The notes: a model not told the origin generated them from the letters alone. Numbered from the stretch's first letter, positions 41,907 through 52,044 are shown. The stretch is 64,000 nucleotides of DNA from Pseudomonas sp. GM74 (GCF_000282455.1 NZ_AKJG01000054.1:107066-171065), one strand, 5' to 3'. Numbers and translations: made by a program.

Positions 41907-42263
41907 TTATTCGCCGCGATAGATGCAACCGCTGGTGCAGGTCTCGTGGATACGGATTGCGCTCAGCTCCGGCAGCAGAGGCTTCATTTCCTGCCAGATA
42001 AACTTGGCCAGCACTTCGCTGGTCGGGTTTTCCAGGCCGGGAATGTCGTTCAGGTAGTTGTGGTCCAGGCGCTCGTACAGCGGCTTGAAGATCGCCTTGA
42101 TTTCCGAGAAGTCGCGGATCCAGCCAGTATGCGGGTCGAGGTCGCCGCTCAGGTGGATGGCCACTTTGAACGAGTGACCGTGCAGGCGCCCGCACTTGTG
42201 GCCGTCTGGTACGTGGGGCAGGCGGTGGGCGGATTCGAAAGTAAATTCCTTGAAAATTTCCAC
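41907..42263 (-). CDS. queD: 6-carboxytetrahydropterin synthase QueD
   Basis: The 118-residue enzyme makes 6-carboxy-5,6,7,8-tetrahydropterin for queuosine. Zinc ligands are H13, H28 and H30 (ESAHRLP, RLHGHSF) and the catalytic Cys is C24 (HKCGRLHGH), each three positions before the E. coli numbering; DHNYLND carries the His-Asp pair. The start is GTG (CAC at 42261-42263 on the plus strand), with a weak ribosome site. The gene is alone here. I saw no preQ1 riboswitch upstream. Confidence 0.95.
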   Translation of the reverse strand: MEIFKEFTFESAHRLPHVPDGHKCGRLHGHSFKVAIHLSGDLDPHTGWIRDFSEIKAIFKPLYERLDHNYLNDIPGLENPTSEVLAKFIWQEMKPLLPELSAIRIHETCTSGCIYRGE

Positions 42264-42338
42264 AGTGTTTTCAGCTCTGTTCAGGTGGCGTTCGCCGCAG
42301 CGATTCGGGCAGGCGGCGAGTTTACCAGTTTGTCCTGA

Positions 42339-43418
42339 CTAAAGGGTCAGCAAGCGCTCGCCGAGGCGACCGTTGGCGGCCAGTTCGAGGAATTCGTCCC
42401 CCAGGCGGCGGCTTTCGTCCATGGTCGTGCGCCAGTATTTCTGCCGGCTCGGGGCGTCGCCCATGAAGCGCTTGAAGTCGTTACGGTCCGGCAGTTTGCC
42501 GTAGGGCAGGCGCGCCAGGTATTCCTTCGACGGCGCCAGCAACAGCACGTTGTGCAAGCGAGCCGGGCAGGCGCGGCGCCATGGCAGAGTCTTGTCGAAC
42601 CAGCCGGGGATCACCCGGTCGGTGAAGTGCGGGTAAAGCACGATGTCGTTGCCGCTGTAGGGCAGGTCCAGGTGGTAATCCAGCAGGCCGCCGTCGCGGA
42701 AGGTCCCGGCGCCGGCGCCCGGCAGGTCGCGCACGCCTTCCATCACCATCGGGATCGAGCCCGAAGCCAGCAGGGCCTGGCGCAAATTGCCGGCATTGAG
42801 GGCGACGAAGCGCGACGGGAAGTCAGTCAAGGCATTGACCGGCGGCGCCAGGCGCGGGTCGTGGATGATCAGGCGTTCGAAGTGCCGTGCCAGCCGTGCC
42901 CGGGCACACAGGTTGTCGGCGATGACCGATGACAGGCCCAGCCCCAGACGGCCGCGATGATCGTCGGCCAGCAGGCCGTGGCTTTTGACCACCATGATGT
43001 TCAGGCGGTAGTCGCTGTTACTGAGGATCGAGGCGTCGCGACCATCGAGCAGCTCATTGAGCATGCGCTGTGAGCTCTGGCTGATCTGCGCCATGGTCAC
43101 GCCCTTGGCGAAGTGTTGCTCGGTGTACAGCCGCCCCAGACGCCGGATGCCCTCGGCGGCGTCCGGCAGGCAGGCGCTGGCGAAGCGCCAGGAACCCACC
43201 GATGCGCCAATCAGCGAGCGTTCCCGCGGTGCCGCCGGCAGCCACTCGCCGAACAGCGCCAGGTCCAGACCCTGTATCCCCAGTGCCTTCGGCCCGCCAG
43301 CCGCGCCCGGCAAGGTGCCGACGTCGGCGGCGCTCAAGCCGTTGTCCCGGATACGCGCAAAGGCACGCGGACCGGCCTTGAGGGTCAGGGAAGGGAACTT
43401 GATGTGGATGGCGGTCAT
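42339..43418 (-). CDS. Patatin-like phospholipase family protein
   Basis: The 359-residue protein has the patatin catalytic pair: Ser in the elbow IGASVGSWRF and Asp in FRDGGLLDYH, with the glycine-rich GAAGGPKALGIQGLD oxyanion segment ahead of them. These enzymes hydrolyse acyl chains of phospholipids or neutral lipids. I start it at ATG 43418 (MTAIHIKF); the frame continues upstream only through REP sequence. The ribosome site is poor. There is no secretion signal, so a cytoplasmic or membrane-associated role is likely. Confidence 0.82.
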   Translation of the reverse strand: MTAIHIKFPSLTLKAGPRAFARIRDNGLSAADVGTLPGAAGGPKALGIQGLDLALFGEWLPAAPRERSLIGASVGSWRFASACLPDAAEGIRRLGRLYTEQHFAKGVTMAQISQSSQRMLNELLDGRDASILSNSDYRLNIMVVKSHGLLADDHRGRLGLGLSSVIADNLCARARLARHFERLIIHDPRLAPPVNALTDFPSRFVALNAGNLRQALLASGSIPMVMEGVRDLPGAGAGTFRDGGLLDYHLDLPYSGNDIVLYPHFTDRVIPGWFDKTLPWRRACPARLHNVLLLAPSKEYLARLPYGKLPDRNDFKRFMGDAPSRQKYWRTTMDESRRLGDEFLELAANGRLGERLLTL

Positions 43419-43478
43419 TGGGGGCTCGAAGTGTGGCAAGCGAGGATTATAAAACGTGTACTTCATGTATACGAGCAA

Positions 43479-43571
43479 CCTGTGGGAGCGGGCTTGCCCG
43501 CGATGGCGTCTGCACATCCGGCATTGATGTAGCAGATACACCGCTATCGCGGGCAAGCCCGCTCCCACAGG
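43479..43571. repeat. REP doublet
   Basis: A perfect inverted pair of REP cores lies upstream of the patatin-like gene. Confidence 0.92.
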
Positions 43572-43603
43572 TTTTGCGTAATGCTCAGCAATGATGGCAA
43601 TTC

Positions 43604-43631
43604 AGTTTCAATTAAGTTCAGCGGGTTAAAG
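43604..43631 (+). promoter_or_regulatory. Candidate response-regulator site before the PepSY operon
   Basis: AGTTTCA (43604) and AGTTCA (43615) form direct repeats 11 bases apart, the spacing used by OmpR-type dimers. TTAAG and TTAAAG occur in the same stretch; BqsR of P. aeruginosa is reported to bind paired TTAAG. It is about 170 bases before the operon. Confidence 0.3.
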
Positions 43632-43797
43632 TGGCTCGCCTGGACCCCCGACGCAACGCTGGTACCATTGTGGCTTTCGAGAAGCTCACACCACTGGCAC
43701 TGGCCAGGTATCCCGGTGATCGGCAGCAGGGTATCGACCGGGCTCTGGAATTAGACCCGGTCAGCGGGCTGTGACTCAAGGATCATCAGGATTGGTA

Positions 43798-44118
43798 ATG
43801 AAGGTGTTTCTACTCAATCGATGTGCCGCACGCAGGATGGCGCTGCTGCTTCTGGCATTTTGCTCGTTAGCGGCGGCCCGCGACCTGGATCAGGATGAAG
43901 CCCTGCGCCTGCGTCAACAGGGCGTGATCCTGCCGCTGGAGCAACTGCTGCAGCAAGCGATGGATCGCTACCCCGGCGCAAAACTGCTGGAAGCCGAACT
44001 CGAAGAGAAGCACGACATCTACCTTTATGATGTCGAGTTGCTGACCCCCGAAGGCGTGGTCCGTGAGCTGCACATCGATGCGACTGACGGCCGATTATTG
44101 AAAGACAAGGAAGACTGA
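43798..44118 (+). CDS. PepSY-domain periplasmic protein
   Basis: The 106-residue protein has a signal peptide (about 1-29, ALLLLAFCSLAAA) and a single PepSY domain (PLEQLLQQAMDRYPGAKLLEAELEE, quoted by its ends PLEQLL and AELEE, then GVVRELHIDATDGRLLK). PepSY proteins bind or inhibit periplasmic partners and are often encoded with metal- or envelope-sensing two-component systems. ATG 43798 is preceded by CAGGAT; a GTG at 43771 is less likely. The response-regulator gene starts 3 bases after its stop, so the three genes form an operon. Confidence 0.82.
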   Translation: MKVFLLNRCAARRMALLLLAFCSLAAARDLDQDEALRLRQQGVILPLEQLLQQAMDRYPGAKLLEAELEEKHDIYLYDVELLTPEGVVRELHIDATDGRLLKDKED

Positions 44119-44121
44119 TCC

Positions 44122-44790
44122 ATGCGTTTGCTCCTGGTGGAAGACCATGTGCCCCTGGCCGACGAACTGCTGGCCGGTCTCAATCGCCAGGGTTATGCGG
44201 TGGATTGGCTGGCGGACGGTCGCGACGCGGTGCATCAGGGCAGTACCGAACCTTACGACCTGATCATCCTCGACCTGGGACTTCCCGGCGTGCCGGGGCT
44301 TGAGGTGCTGGCCCAATGGCGCGCGGCGGGTCTGGCCACGCCGGTGCTGATCCTGACGGCCCGGGATTCCTGGGCCGAACGCATTGAAGGCCTCAAGGCC
44401 GGCGCCGACGATTACCTGACCAAGCCATTCCATCCCGAAGAGCTGTTTTTGCGCATTCAGGCGTTGCTGCGCCGTTCCCATGGCCAGGCCAACCAGCCAA
44501 CGCTCAAGGCCGCCGGGCTGCATCTGGACGAAGGTCGCCAATGCGTTGTGCGCGACGGTGCGGACATTCAACTGACCGCCGCGGAGTTTCGCCTGTTGCG
44601 TTATTTCATGCTGCACCCCGAGCAGATCCTCTCCAAAGGCCACCTTGCCGAGCACCTCTACGATGGTGAAACCGAGCGCGATTCCAATGTGCTGGAAGTC
44701 CACGTCAATCACTTGCGCCGCAAGCTCGGCAAAAGTGTGATTGAAACCCGTCGGGGCCAGGGTTACCTGTTCGGCGGGCAAGCCCGGTGA
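44122..44790 (+). CDS. OmpR-family response regulator (BqsR/CarR-like)
   Basis: The 222-residue regulator has a receiver with acidic E7-D8, phospho-acceptor D51 ([10 protein letters not shown]), Thr in LILTARD and Lys in YLTKPF. A winged-helix domain follows ([19 protein letters not shown] to [14 protein letters not shown]). Its ribosome site AAGGA is inside the PepSY gene end. The stop overlaps the GTG start of the kinase. The gene order PepSY - regulator - kinase resembles P. aeruginosa PA2658-PA2656, which responds to Fe(II) and Ca2+; orthology is inference. Confidence 0.9.
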   Translation: MRLLLVEDHVPLADELLAGLNRQGYAVDWLADGRDAVHQGSTEPYDLIILDLGLPGVPGLEVLAQWRAAGLATPVLILTARDSWAERIEGLKAGADDYLTKPFHPEELFLRIQALLRRSHGQANQPTLKAAGLHLDEGRQCVVRDGADIQLTAAEFRLLRYFMLHPEQILSKGHLAEHLYDGETERDSNVLEVHVNHLRRKLGKSVIETRRGQGYLFGGQAR

Positions 44791-46103
44791 GATCGATCCA
44801 GCGCCGCTTGAGCCTGGGCCTGATCAGCGTGATGGTGGTCGTCGGCCTGGTGTTGACGCAAACCAGCCTGTGGCTGTTCGAAATGGGGTTGCAGCGCTAC
44901 CTCGAAGCCGGGTTGCGCAATGACAGCGAGAACCTGCTGGCGGCGCTGGTGCGCGGGCCGCAGGGCTTGCAACTGGATGAGCGACGCCTGTCACCGGCCT
45001 ATCAGCGGCCGTTCTCCGGGCATTATTTCCGTGTCGATTTCACCGACGGCCATTGGCGTTCCCGTTCCTTGTGGGATCAGGAATTGCCGGTGCTCGATCA
45101 CCCCGGCCTGCATGGCAACCTGCAACTGGGGCCGGAAGGGCAACAGTTGCTGGTGCTGCGCACGGACTATCGACGTTCGGGGGTGCCGATCTCCATCAGC
45201 GTCGCCGAGGACTACACGCCGATACGCGAAAGCTTCCGGCGCATGCAACAGCTCGGGTTCGGCCTCGGTTTGACAGCGCTGCTGCTGATTCTGCTGCTGC
45301 AACGGATTACCGTGCGCCGGGCCTTGCGTCCGCTGGAACAGGCCCGTGAGCAGATCGCGCAGTTGCAACAGGGCCAACGCTCGCAACTCGACGATCAGGT
45401 GCCGGTGGAACTGGAGCCACTGGTGGCGCAGATCAACCATCTGCTGGCCCACACCGAGGACAGCCTCAAGCGCTCACGCAATGCCCTGGGCAATCTCGGC
45501 CACGCCTTGAAAACCCCGCTGGCAGTGCTGTTGAGCCTGGCTTCAAGCGAGCAACTCGACGCGCACCCGCAACTGCGCAAAGTCCTCAAGGAGCAACTGG
45601 AACAAGTCCAGCAGCGGCTCAATCGGGAACTCAATCGTGCGCGGTTGTCCGGTGATGCGTTGCCGGGCGCTCTGTTTGATTGCGATGCCGAGCTCCCCGG
45701 CTTGCTGGCCACCCTGAACATGATCCATGGCGAACACCTGGCGCTGAGCTACCGCGCACCCACCGGCCTGCAATTGCCCTGGGATCGTGAGGACCTGTTG
45801 GAATTGTTGGGCAACCTGCTGGATAACGCCTGCAAATGGGCGGATGCCGAGGTTCGCCTGAGTGTGGCCGAGACTGCGCAGGGCTTTGAACTCAGCGTGG
45901 AAGATGATGGCCCGGGCATTCCCGACGAGCTTCGTGATCAGGTGTTCAGCCGGGGAACGCGGCTGGATGAACAAACCCATGGGCATGGCCTGGGACTGGG
46001 TATCGTGCGCGATATCGTCGATAGCTGGGGCGGCCAACTGTCGTTGCTGGAAAGCGAGTGGGGCGGGCTGAAGGTTGTCATCGAATTACCCAGACACACC
46101 TGA
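44787..46103 (+). CDS. Sensor histidine kinase paired with the OmpR-type regulator
   Basis: The 438-residue kinase begins with GTG overlapping the regulator stop (GTGA). It has TM1 (residues 9-30), a periplasmic sensor of about 120 residues, TM2 (157-173) and a HAMP-like linker. HisKA has H239 in [12 protein letters not shown], and the HATPase shows [17 protein letters not shown] and GHGLGLGI. The periplasmic region lacks the RExxE iron motif described for BqsS; the nearest stretch is RESFR at 148. The signal is therefore uncertain. A REP doublet follows. Confidence 0.88.
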   Translation: MRSIQRRLSLGLISVMVVVGLVLTQTSLWLFEMGLQRYLEAGLRNDSENLLAALVRGPQGLQLDERRLSPAYQRPFSGHYFRVDFTDGHWRSRSLWDQELPVLDHPGLHGNLQLGPEGQQLLVLRTDYRRSGVPISISVAEDYTPIRESFRRMQQLGFGLGLTALLLILLLQRITVRRALRPLEQAREQIAQLQQGQRSQLDDQVPVELEPLVAQINHLLAHTEDSLKRSRNALGNLGHALKTPLAVLLSLASSEQLDAHPQLRKVLKEQLEQVQQRLNRELNRARLSGDALPGALFDCDAELPGLLATLNMIHGEHLALSYRAPTGLQLPWDREDLLELLGNLLDNACKWADAEVRLSVAETAQGFELSVEDDGPGIPDELRDQVFSRGTRLDEQTHGHGLGLGIVRDIVDSWGGQLSLLESEWGGLKVVIELPRHT

Positions 46104-46119
46104 GGCCACGCCGGGAAAT

Positions 46120-46212
46120 CTGTGGGAGCGGGCTTGCCCGCGATGAGGCCGGCACATTCAAAATCATCATTGACTGTACCGCCGCTATCGCGAGCAAGCC
46201 CGCTCCCACAGG
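46120..46212. repeat. REP doublet
   Basis: An inverted pair of REP cores lies between the kinase and the convergent MFS gene. Confidence 0.9.
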
Positions 46213-46236
46213 GGGGCACTGATTGGCTGGCAAGCT

Positions 46237-47913
46237 TCAGGTGTGATGAATCTCCCGATCCTTGGTTTCCGGCATGAAGAAAATGCCCAGCACCGCTGTC
46301 ATCACCGCGATGACGATCGGATACCACAGCCCGTAGTAGATATCCCCCGTGGCCGCCACCATGGCGAACGCCACGGTCGGCAGGAAACCACCGAACCAGC
46401 CATTGCCGATGTGATAGGGCAGCGACATCGAGGTGTAGCGGATGCGCGCCGGGAACAGTTCCACCAGCCAGGCGGCAATCGGTCCGTAGACCATGGTCAC
46501 GTAGATCACCAGTATCGTCAGCAGTAGCAACACCATCGGATAGTTGGTCTTGGCCGGGTCGGCCTTTTCCGGGTAGCCGGCGTCCTTGAGGGCGGTGGCG
46601 AGGGTGGCGGCAAAGGCGTCGTTTTTGGCCTTGAAATCGGCGGCCGGCATGCCGGTGCCCTCGAAGCTCTCGATCACTTTATCGCCAATGCGCACCTGCG
46701 CAACGGCGCCCGGCTCGGCGTCCACGTTCTTGTAGGGGATGGCCTTTTTGGCCAGCACGGTCTTGGCCAGGTCACAGGAACTGGTGAATTTGGCCTTGCC
46801 CACCGGGTCGAACTGGAACGAGCACTGGGCGGGATTGGCAACGACCGTGACCGGATTCTTCTCCTGGGCAATGAACACGTCGGGGTTACCGTACTGGGTC
46901 AGCGCATGGAAAATCGGGAAGTAAGTCAGTGCTGCGATAATGCAGCCGGCCATGATGATGCCCTTGCGCCCGATACGGTCGGACAGGCTGCCGAAAATGA
47001 CGAAGAACGGCGTGCCGATCAGCAGCGAGCCGGCGATCAGCAGGTTGGCGGTCTGCGGTTCGATCTTCAGTGTCTGCAGCAGGAAGAACAGCGCATAGAA
47101 TTGCCCGGTGTACCAGACCACCGCCTGACCGGCGGTACCGCCGAGCAGGGCCATGATCACGATCTTGAGGTTGTCCCAACGGGCGAAGGATTCGGTCAAC
47201 GGTGCCTTGGAGGATTTGCCTTCGGCTTTCATTTTCTGGAACACCGGCGACTCGCTGAGCTGCAGGCGGATGTACACCGAGACGATCAGCAGCAGGATCG
47301 ACAGCAGGAACGGAATCCGCCAGCCCCAGGCCTCGAAGGCTTCGGTGCCCAGGGCGGTACGGCAGGCGAGGATCACCAGCAGTGAAAGAAACAGGCCGAG
47401 GGTGGCTGTGGTCTGGATCCACGAGGTGAAGAAGCCGCGTTTGCCCTTGGGAGCATGTTCGGCCACGTAGGTCGCTGCGCCGCCGTACTCACCCCCCAGC
47501 GCCAGGCCTTGCAACAGGCGCAGGCTGATCAGGATGATCGGCGCGACGACACCGATGGTCGCATAGCCGGGCAGCAAACCCACCACGGCCGTGGAAATAC
47601 CCATGATCACGATGGTGATGAGGAACGTATGCTTGCGCCCGATCATGTCGCCCAACCGGCCGAACACGATAGCGCCGAATGGGCGCACGGCGAAGCCGGC
47701 GGCGAAGGCGAGCAGGGCGAAAATGAAGGAGGTCGTTTCGTTGACACCGGCGAAGAAGTGCTTGGCGATGATCGCCGCGAGGGAGCCGTACAGGTAGAAG
47801 TCATACCATTCGAACACGGTGCCCAGGGACGAGGCGAAGATGACCTTGCGCTCCTCCCTGGTGAGCCCGCGGTTGGGCGTGCTGCCCGTGGTTGCATTGT
47901 CGATTGCTGCCAT
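46237..47913 (-). CDS. MHS-family MFS transporter with large periplasmic insert
   Basis: The 558-residue permease has the metabolite:H+ symporter signature: GTVFEWYDFYLYG in helix 1, GRLGDMIGRKHTF between helices 2 and 3, and RLLQGLALGGEYGGA in helix 4. Relatives carry shikimate, proline/betaine, citrate or aromatic acids. An extra soluble loop of about 115 residues (341-457) lies between helices 9 and 10, with two Cys (364 and 380) that could pair in the periplasm. The start is ATG 47913 with GGAG upstream; the frame upstream is not homologous. The substrate is not evident from context. Confidence 0.87.
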   Translation of the reverse strand: MAAIDNATTGSTPNRGLTREERKVIFASSLGTVFEWYDFYLYGSLAAIIAKHFFAGVNETTSFIFALLAFAAGFAVRPFGAIVFGRLGDMIGRKHTFLITIVIMGISTAVVGLLPGYATIGVVAPIILISLRLLQGLALGGEYGGAATYVAEHAPKGKRGFFTSWIQTTATLGLFLSLLVILACRTALGTEAFEAWGWRIPFLLSILLLIVSVYIRLQLSESPVFQKMKAEGKSSKAPLTESFARWDNLKIVIMALLGGTAGQAVVWYTGQFYALFFLLQTLKIEPQTANLLIAGSLLIGTPFFVIFGSLSDRIGRKGIIMAGCIIAALTYFPIFHALTQYGNPDVFIAQEKNPVTVVANPAQCSFQFDPVGKAKFTSSCDLAKTVLAKKAIPYKNVDAEPGAVAQVRIGDKVIESFEGTGMPAADFKAKNDAFAATLATALKDAGYPEKADPAKTNYPMVLLLLTILVIYVTMVYGPIAAWLVELFPARIRYTSMSLPYHIGNGWFGGFLPTVAFAMVAATGDIYYGLWYPIVIAVMTAVLGIFFMPETKDREIHHT

Positions 47914-48111
47914 GAGTATTCTCCGTCTTGCTCTTGTTGTAGGCCGGAGTTCCCACCAACACTTACCGTACCCAGGCCCTGGGGCTGAAGTCATCGGATT
48001 ACGTGGCTTGCATTCAGGTTGACGCCAGAAAATGCTGCAAGGTTCCATGAAGCATAATCAAGGTCCGGCAGATATCCACTCGCCATCATTTATTGAGCAG
48101 CACGCAGAAAT

Positions 48112-48164
48112 AAATGTGGGAGCGGCGGTGCGGCGATCCCACATTTGTTTCCCACAGGTTTGTT
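48112..48164. repeat. Degenerate REP pair
   Basis: AATGTGGGAGCGGCGGTGCG and a facing partial core (TCCCACATTTG) lie just beyond the chemoreceptor stop. They are strongly diverged from the consensus. Confidence 0.5.
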
Positions 48165-48173
48165 TTTCGGGGC

Positions 48174-50321
48174 TTAAACGCGGAACTGATCCATCAGGCT
48201 CTGCTGCTGGTTCGCCAGGCTGTTGAGCGACTGGCTGACCCGCGCCGACTCATTGGCCTGGCCCGACAGCGACTCGGTCACGTCGCGGATGGTCGCCACG
48301 TTGTTGTTGATCTCCTCGGCCACCGCGCTCTGCTCTTCGGCGGCACTGGCGATCTGCATGTTCATGTCGTTGATCACCGTGACCGCGTCGCCGATCTGGC
48401 GCAGCGCGGTTACCGCCTGGCCAACCTGCTCGACACTGCCCTGGGCCTGACGATGGCTGTTGTTCATCGAACCCACCACCTCCTGGGTGCCGTTTTGCAG
48501 CTGTTCGATCACCAGTCGGGTTTCTTCGACGGATTCCTGGGTACGCCGCGCCAGGTTGCGCACTTCATCGGCCACCACGGCAAACCCGCGTCCGGCCTCA
48601 CCGGCACGGGCCGCTTCGATCGCGGCGTTGAGGGCCAGCAGGTTGGTCTGCTCGGCAATTGCACGGATCACTTCCAGTACCGTGCCGATCTTCTCGCTGT
48701 TGGCAGCCAGGCCCTCGACCTGGATCATGGCCGCGCTCATGTCGGCGGCGAGGTTGTCGATGCTGGCGGTGGTACGGTCGATCACGGTCAGGCCCTGACG
48801 GGTCGCTTGATCGGCATCCCGGGCGGCGTGGGCCGCTTGCGCGGCGCTGCGGGCGACGTCCTGGGCGGTGGCGCTCATTTCGTGGGAGGCGGTCGCGACC
48901 TGGTCCACCTGGCGGTACTGCTGCTCCATGCCGGCGCTGGTCTGGGCGGCGATGGCGGACGACTGGTCAGCGGTGCTGCGGGCGTCCTGCACCGAGCGTT
49001 TCACTTCGGCAATGATCGGTTGCAGCTTGTCGAGGAAACGGTTGAACCAGCCGGCCAGTTGGCCAAGTTCATCCTGCTTGTCGTAGGCCAGGCGGCGAGT
49101 CAGGTCACCTTCGCCGCTGGCGATGTCTTCGAGCATGTGCGCCACACCGAGGATCGGTCGGGTGACGCTGCGGGCCATCAGCCACACCAGCATCAGGCCG
49201 AGCAGCGCGGCGAGTCCCCCCAGGCCGAGTTCGACCAGCGTACCGGCGGTGTTGCTGTCATCGAGTTGCTTTTTCAGGGCTTCGGCGGGGCCGACCAGGA
49301 CGTTCTCCGGCACGTCGAGCAGCACGCCCCAGGGTTTACCTCCGGGGATCGGCTGGAAGGGGGCCAGCACTTTCAGTTGCTGCTGGCTGTGCAGGCTGGC
49401 GGTTTTGCTGCTGGCGGCGAGCATGCGCAGCAGTTCGGTGCCACTGGCCTTGTCCACGGCGTCCAGGCGCTGACTGAGTTTGCTGGCGTCCGGGCTGTAG
49501 CCGGCGAGCAGGCCGGCCGGGCTGATGATGCTGACGCTGGTCTGGCCGTCATAGAGCTTCTTGCTCGCACCCAGGCTGACCGCTTGCAGGCTGTTGAGGT
49601 TGATGTCCACCGACAGCGAGGCGATGACCTTGCCGTTGGTCATCAGCGGGAAAACGATGCTGGTCATCAGCACGTTCTGACCATCGATCTCATAGAAGTA
49701 GGGTTCGATCACGCACGGCTTGAGGGTGGTGCGCGGGCAGGTGAACCAGGCGTTGGCCGCTTCGCCGCTGGGGCCGGTACTGGTGTCGGCCATGTCCTTT
49801 TCCGGCAGCGCCATGGACGTCACTTTGCCCGGCGTCGGCTGCGACCAGTAGAGGGCGAAACGGCCCTTGTCGTTGCTGCCCAGTTCGGCTTGGCCGGTGA
49901 ACAGTTCGTCCTTGCCGTCCAGCCCATTGGGTTCGAACACCAGGGACAGGCCGAGCAGGTCCGGATTGGCTTGCAGGGCCGACTTGACCTGGCGGGTCAG
50001 GTCCTCGCGCAGGTCGAAGGCATCGAGAAAGCGCTTCTCGGCCTGGTCACGCAGGAACAGCACCTGCCGCGAGAAGCCGTGGCCGTACTGATAGGCGTCC
50101 ATGAACTGCTGGCGAATCCCCAGTGCCTGGTTTTCCCCCTGGGACTCGATCCGCGCCTGGGCCGCTTCGGTCAGCATCTCCATGCTCGAGGCTTTCACCA
50201 GCTCGGAGCTGTGCTCCATGCGGTACAGCGAAAGACCCACCAGCAGGGTCACGATGCCCGCCAGGCACAGCCCGGCCAGCAGGGTGATTTTCCATTGAAT
50301 GGAAAGTTGTCTGAGCGACAT
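48174..50321 (-). CDS. Methyl-accepting chemotaxis protein, dCache type
   Basis: The 715-residue chemoreceptor has TM1 (residues 11-32), a periplasmic region of about 330 residues with a double-Cache pattern ([33 protein letters not shown]), TM2 near 360-380 and a HAMP domain ([20 protein letters not shown]). A long cytoplasmic rod carries the invariant tip [19 protein letters not shown]. It senses small ligands, in this family often amino or organic acids, and signals through CheA/CheW. ATG 50321 has AAGGA 9 bases upstream. A sigma-28-type promoter lies 40 bases further upstream. Confidence 0.92.
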   Translation of the reverse strand: MSLRQLSIQWKITLLAGLCLAGIVTLLVGLSLYRMEHSSELVKASSMEMLTEAAQARIESQGENQALGIRQQFMDAYQYGHGFSRQVLFLRDQAEKRFLDAFDLREDLTRQVKSALQANPDLLGLSLVFEPNGLDGKDELFTGQAELGSNDKGRFALYWSQPTPGKVTSMALPEKDMADTSTGPSGEAANAWFTCPRTTLKPCVIEPYFYEIDGQNVLMTSIVFPLMTNGKVIASLSVDINLNSLQAVSLGASKKLYDGQTSVSIISPAGLLAGYSPDASKLSQRLDAVDKASGTELLRMLAASSKTASLHSQQQLKVLAPFQPIPGGKPWGVLLDVPENVLVGPAEALKKQLDDSNTAGTLVELGLGGLAALLGLMLVWLMARSVTRPILGVAHMLEDIASGEGDLTRRLAYDKQDELGQLAGWFNRFLDKLQPIIAEVKRSVQDARSTADQSSAIAAQTSAGMEQQYRQVDQVATASHEMSATAQDVARSAAQAAHAARDADQATRQGLTVIDRTTASIDNLAADMSAAMIQVEGLAANSEKIGTVLEVIRAIAEQTNLLALNAAIEAARAGEAGRGFAVVADEVRNLARRTQESVEETRLVIEQLQNGTQEVVGSMNNSHRQAQGSVEQVGQAVTALRQIGDAVTVINDMNMQIASAAEEQSAVAEEINNNVATIRDVTESLSGQANESARVSQSLNSLANQQQSLMDQFRV

Positions 50322-50361
50322 GGAGACGTCCTTATTCGATAAATATCTGAGACTTTGCACT

Positions 50362-50388
50362 GTAGCGGCATAAAAGCAGCTTTCTTGA
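50362..50388 (-). promoter_or_regulatory. Sigma-28 (FliA)-like promoter of the dCache chemoreceptor
   Basis: On the minus strand TCAAGAAA, 11 bases and GCCGCTAC fit the flagellar sigma factor consensus (TCAAG-type -35, GCCGATAA -10) with correct spacing. Confidence 0.6.
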
Positions 50389-50465
50389 GCTTCAAGCTGC
50401 AAGCTGCAAGCTGCAAGCGGGAAACACAAAAGCTTGCGGCTTGAGGCTTGCAGCTTGCCGCTGCT
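50386..50465. repeat. AAGCTGC heptamer array with inverted counterpart
   Basis: Four near-tandem copies of CAAGCTG (50393-50416) are followed by an inverted, diverged block (CTTGCGGCTTGAGGCTTGCA). The whole can form a hairpin. This repeat type is distinct from the REP doublets. Confidence 0.7.
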
Positions 50466-50568
50466 TCATTCAAAGTGCGCGCCCTCTAATAAAACCCATT
50501 CCTTTTATCCACTGGCGGCTCTCGCAGACTGCCGGCCGGACTCTTTTCGCTTGCCCAGAGGTATGACA

Positions 50569-51885
50569 ATGAATGCAGTAATTGCCGCGGTCGGCATCAT
50601 GCTGATCCTCAGCCTGTCCCGCGTGCATGTGGTGATCGCCCTGATCGTCGGTGCGCTGGTCGGTGGCTTGACCGGTGGCCTGGGGATCGAGGCGACGCTC
50701 AAGGCTTTCAATAGCGGCCTCGGCGGCGGGGCGACGGTGGCGTTGTCCTACGCCTTGCTCGGCGCTTTCGCCGTGGCCATTGCCAAGTCCGGCATGGCCC
50801 ATGCGCTGGCCGACAAGGCCCTGGCCATGGTCGATCGCCAGCACGCCAATGGCGGTGGCCAGGTCAAATGGCTGCTGATCGGTCTGCTCTGGGTCGTGGC
50901 CATTGCCTCGCAGAACATCTTGCCGATACATATCGCATTTATTCCGTTGCTGGTGCCGCCGCTTCTCTATGTGCTGACCAAGCTGCAACTGGACCGTCGC
51001 CTGATCGCCTGCGTCATGACCTTCGGCCTGATCACGCCCTACATGTTCCTGCCGGTGGGCTTCGGCAACATCTTCCTCAATGAGATCCTGCTGGCCAACG
51101 TCGCCCGCAGCGGTGTGGACATCAGCGGCATCAACGTGACCCACGCCATGGGCATCCCGGCCCTGGGCATGGTGGCGGGACTGCTGATCGCGTTTGTCAG
51201 CTACCGCAAGAAGCGTGTCTACGACCTGGCGAAGATCGAACAGGTCGAGCAAGTGGCGGTGCAATACAACCCGCTGAGCCTGATGGTGGCCGGTGTGGCC
51301 ATCGCTGCGGCGTTCATCATTCAGTTGTTGCTCGATTCGATGATCATCGGTGCGCTGGTCGGCTTCCTGATCTTCTCGGTGTCGGGCATCGTCAAATGGC
51401 GCGACACCGACGACCTGTTCACCGAAGGCATGAAAATGATGGCGATGATCGGCTTCATCATGATCGCCGCCTCCGGGTTTGCCGAAGTGATGAAGGCCAC
51501 CGGCGAAGTGCAGACGCTGGTCGAGTCGTCGGCGTCGTACATCGATCACAGCAAGGGCATTGGCGCCTTGCTGATGTTGCTGGTGGGGTTGCTGGTGACC
51601 ATGGGCATCGGCTCGTCGTTCTCCACCGTGCCGATTCTGGCGGCGATTTTCGTGCCGCTGTGCGTGCAACTGGGCTTCAGCCCGTTGGCGATCGTGTGCA
51701 TCGTCGGCACGGCCGGCGCCTTGGGCGACGCCGGTTCGCCGGCTTCGGACTCGACCCTGGGCCCGACCTCCGGCCTGAACATCGATGGCCAGCACCATCA
51801 CATCTGGGACACCGTGGTCCCGACTTTTCTGCACTACAACCTGCCATTGCTGGCGTTTGGCTGGGTGGCCGCGATGGTCCTGTAA
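50569..51885 (+). CDS. Na+/H+ antiporter-family membrane protein
   Basis: The 438-residue protein has about eleven hydrophobic segments. It shows the polar, glycine-rich motifs of the NhaC/IT-superfamily antiporters: [20 protein letters not shown] in the first half and [20 protein letters not shown] in the second, both probably in re-entrant regions. It likely exchanges Na+ or an organic ion for protons. I start at ATG 50569 because CAGAGGT lies 8 bases before it; ATG 50563 is too close. It stands between two chemoreceptors, with no sign that they share a function. Confidence 0.82.
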   Translation: MNAVIAAVGIMLILSLSRVHVVIALIVGALVGGLTGGLGIEATLKAFNSGLGGGATVALSYALLGAFAVAIAKSGMAHALADKALAMVDRQHANGGGQVKWLLIGLLWVVAIASQNILPIHIAFIPLLVPPLLYVLTKLQLDRRLIACVMTFGLITPYMFLPVGFGNIFLNEILLANVARSGVDISGINVTHAMGIPALGMVAGLLIAFVSYRKKRVYDLAKIEQVEQVAVQYNPLSLMVAGVAIAAAFIIQLLLDSMIIGALVGFLIFSVSGIVKWRDTDDLFTEGMKMMAMIGFIMIAASGFAEVMKATGEVQTLVESSASYIDHSKGIGALLMLLVGLLVTMGIGSSFSTVPILAAIFVPLCVQLGFSPLAIVCIVGTAGALGDAGSPASDSTLGPTSGLNIDGQHHHIWDTVVPTFLHYNLPLLAFGWVAAMVL

Positions 51886-51898
51886 AACACCACTTACT

Positions 51899-51990
51899 CT
51901 GTGGGAGCGAGCTTGCTCGCGATAGCGGTCTGTCAGGCAACTTGATGCTGAATGTGCCGCCGTCATCGCGAGCAAGCTCGCTCCCACAGG
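51899..51990. repeat. REP doublet
   Basis: An inverted pair of REP cores follows the antiporter gene. Confidence 0.9.
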
Positions 51991-52017
51991 GATCTTCTGC
52001 GGGCCTGACGGCCGCGT

Positions 52018-52044
52018 TCAACTTTTGACCCGGCGTGCCGTTAA
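52018..52044 (+). promoter_or_regulatory. Sigma-28 (FliA)-like promoter of the sCache chemoreceptor
   Basis: TCAACTTT, 11 bases and GCCGTTAA closely match the flagellar sigma factor consensus, 40 bases before the start codon. Confidence 0.65.
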
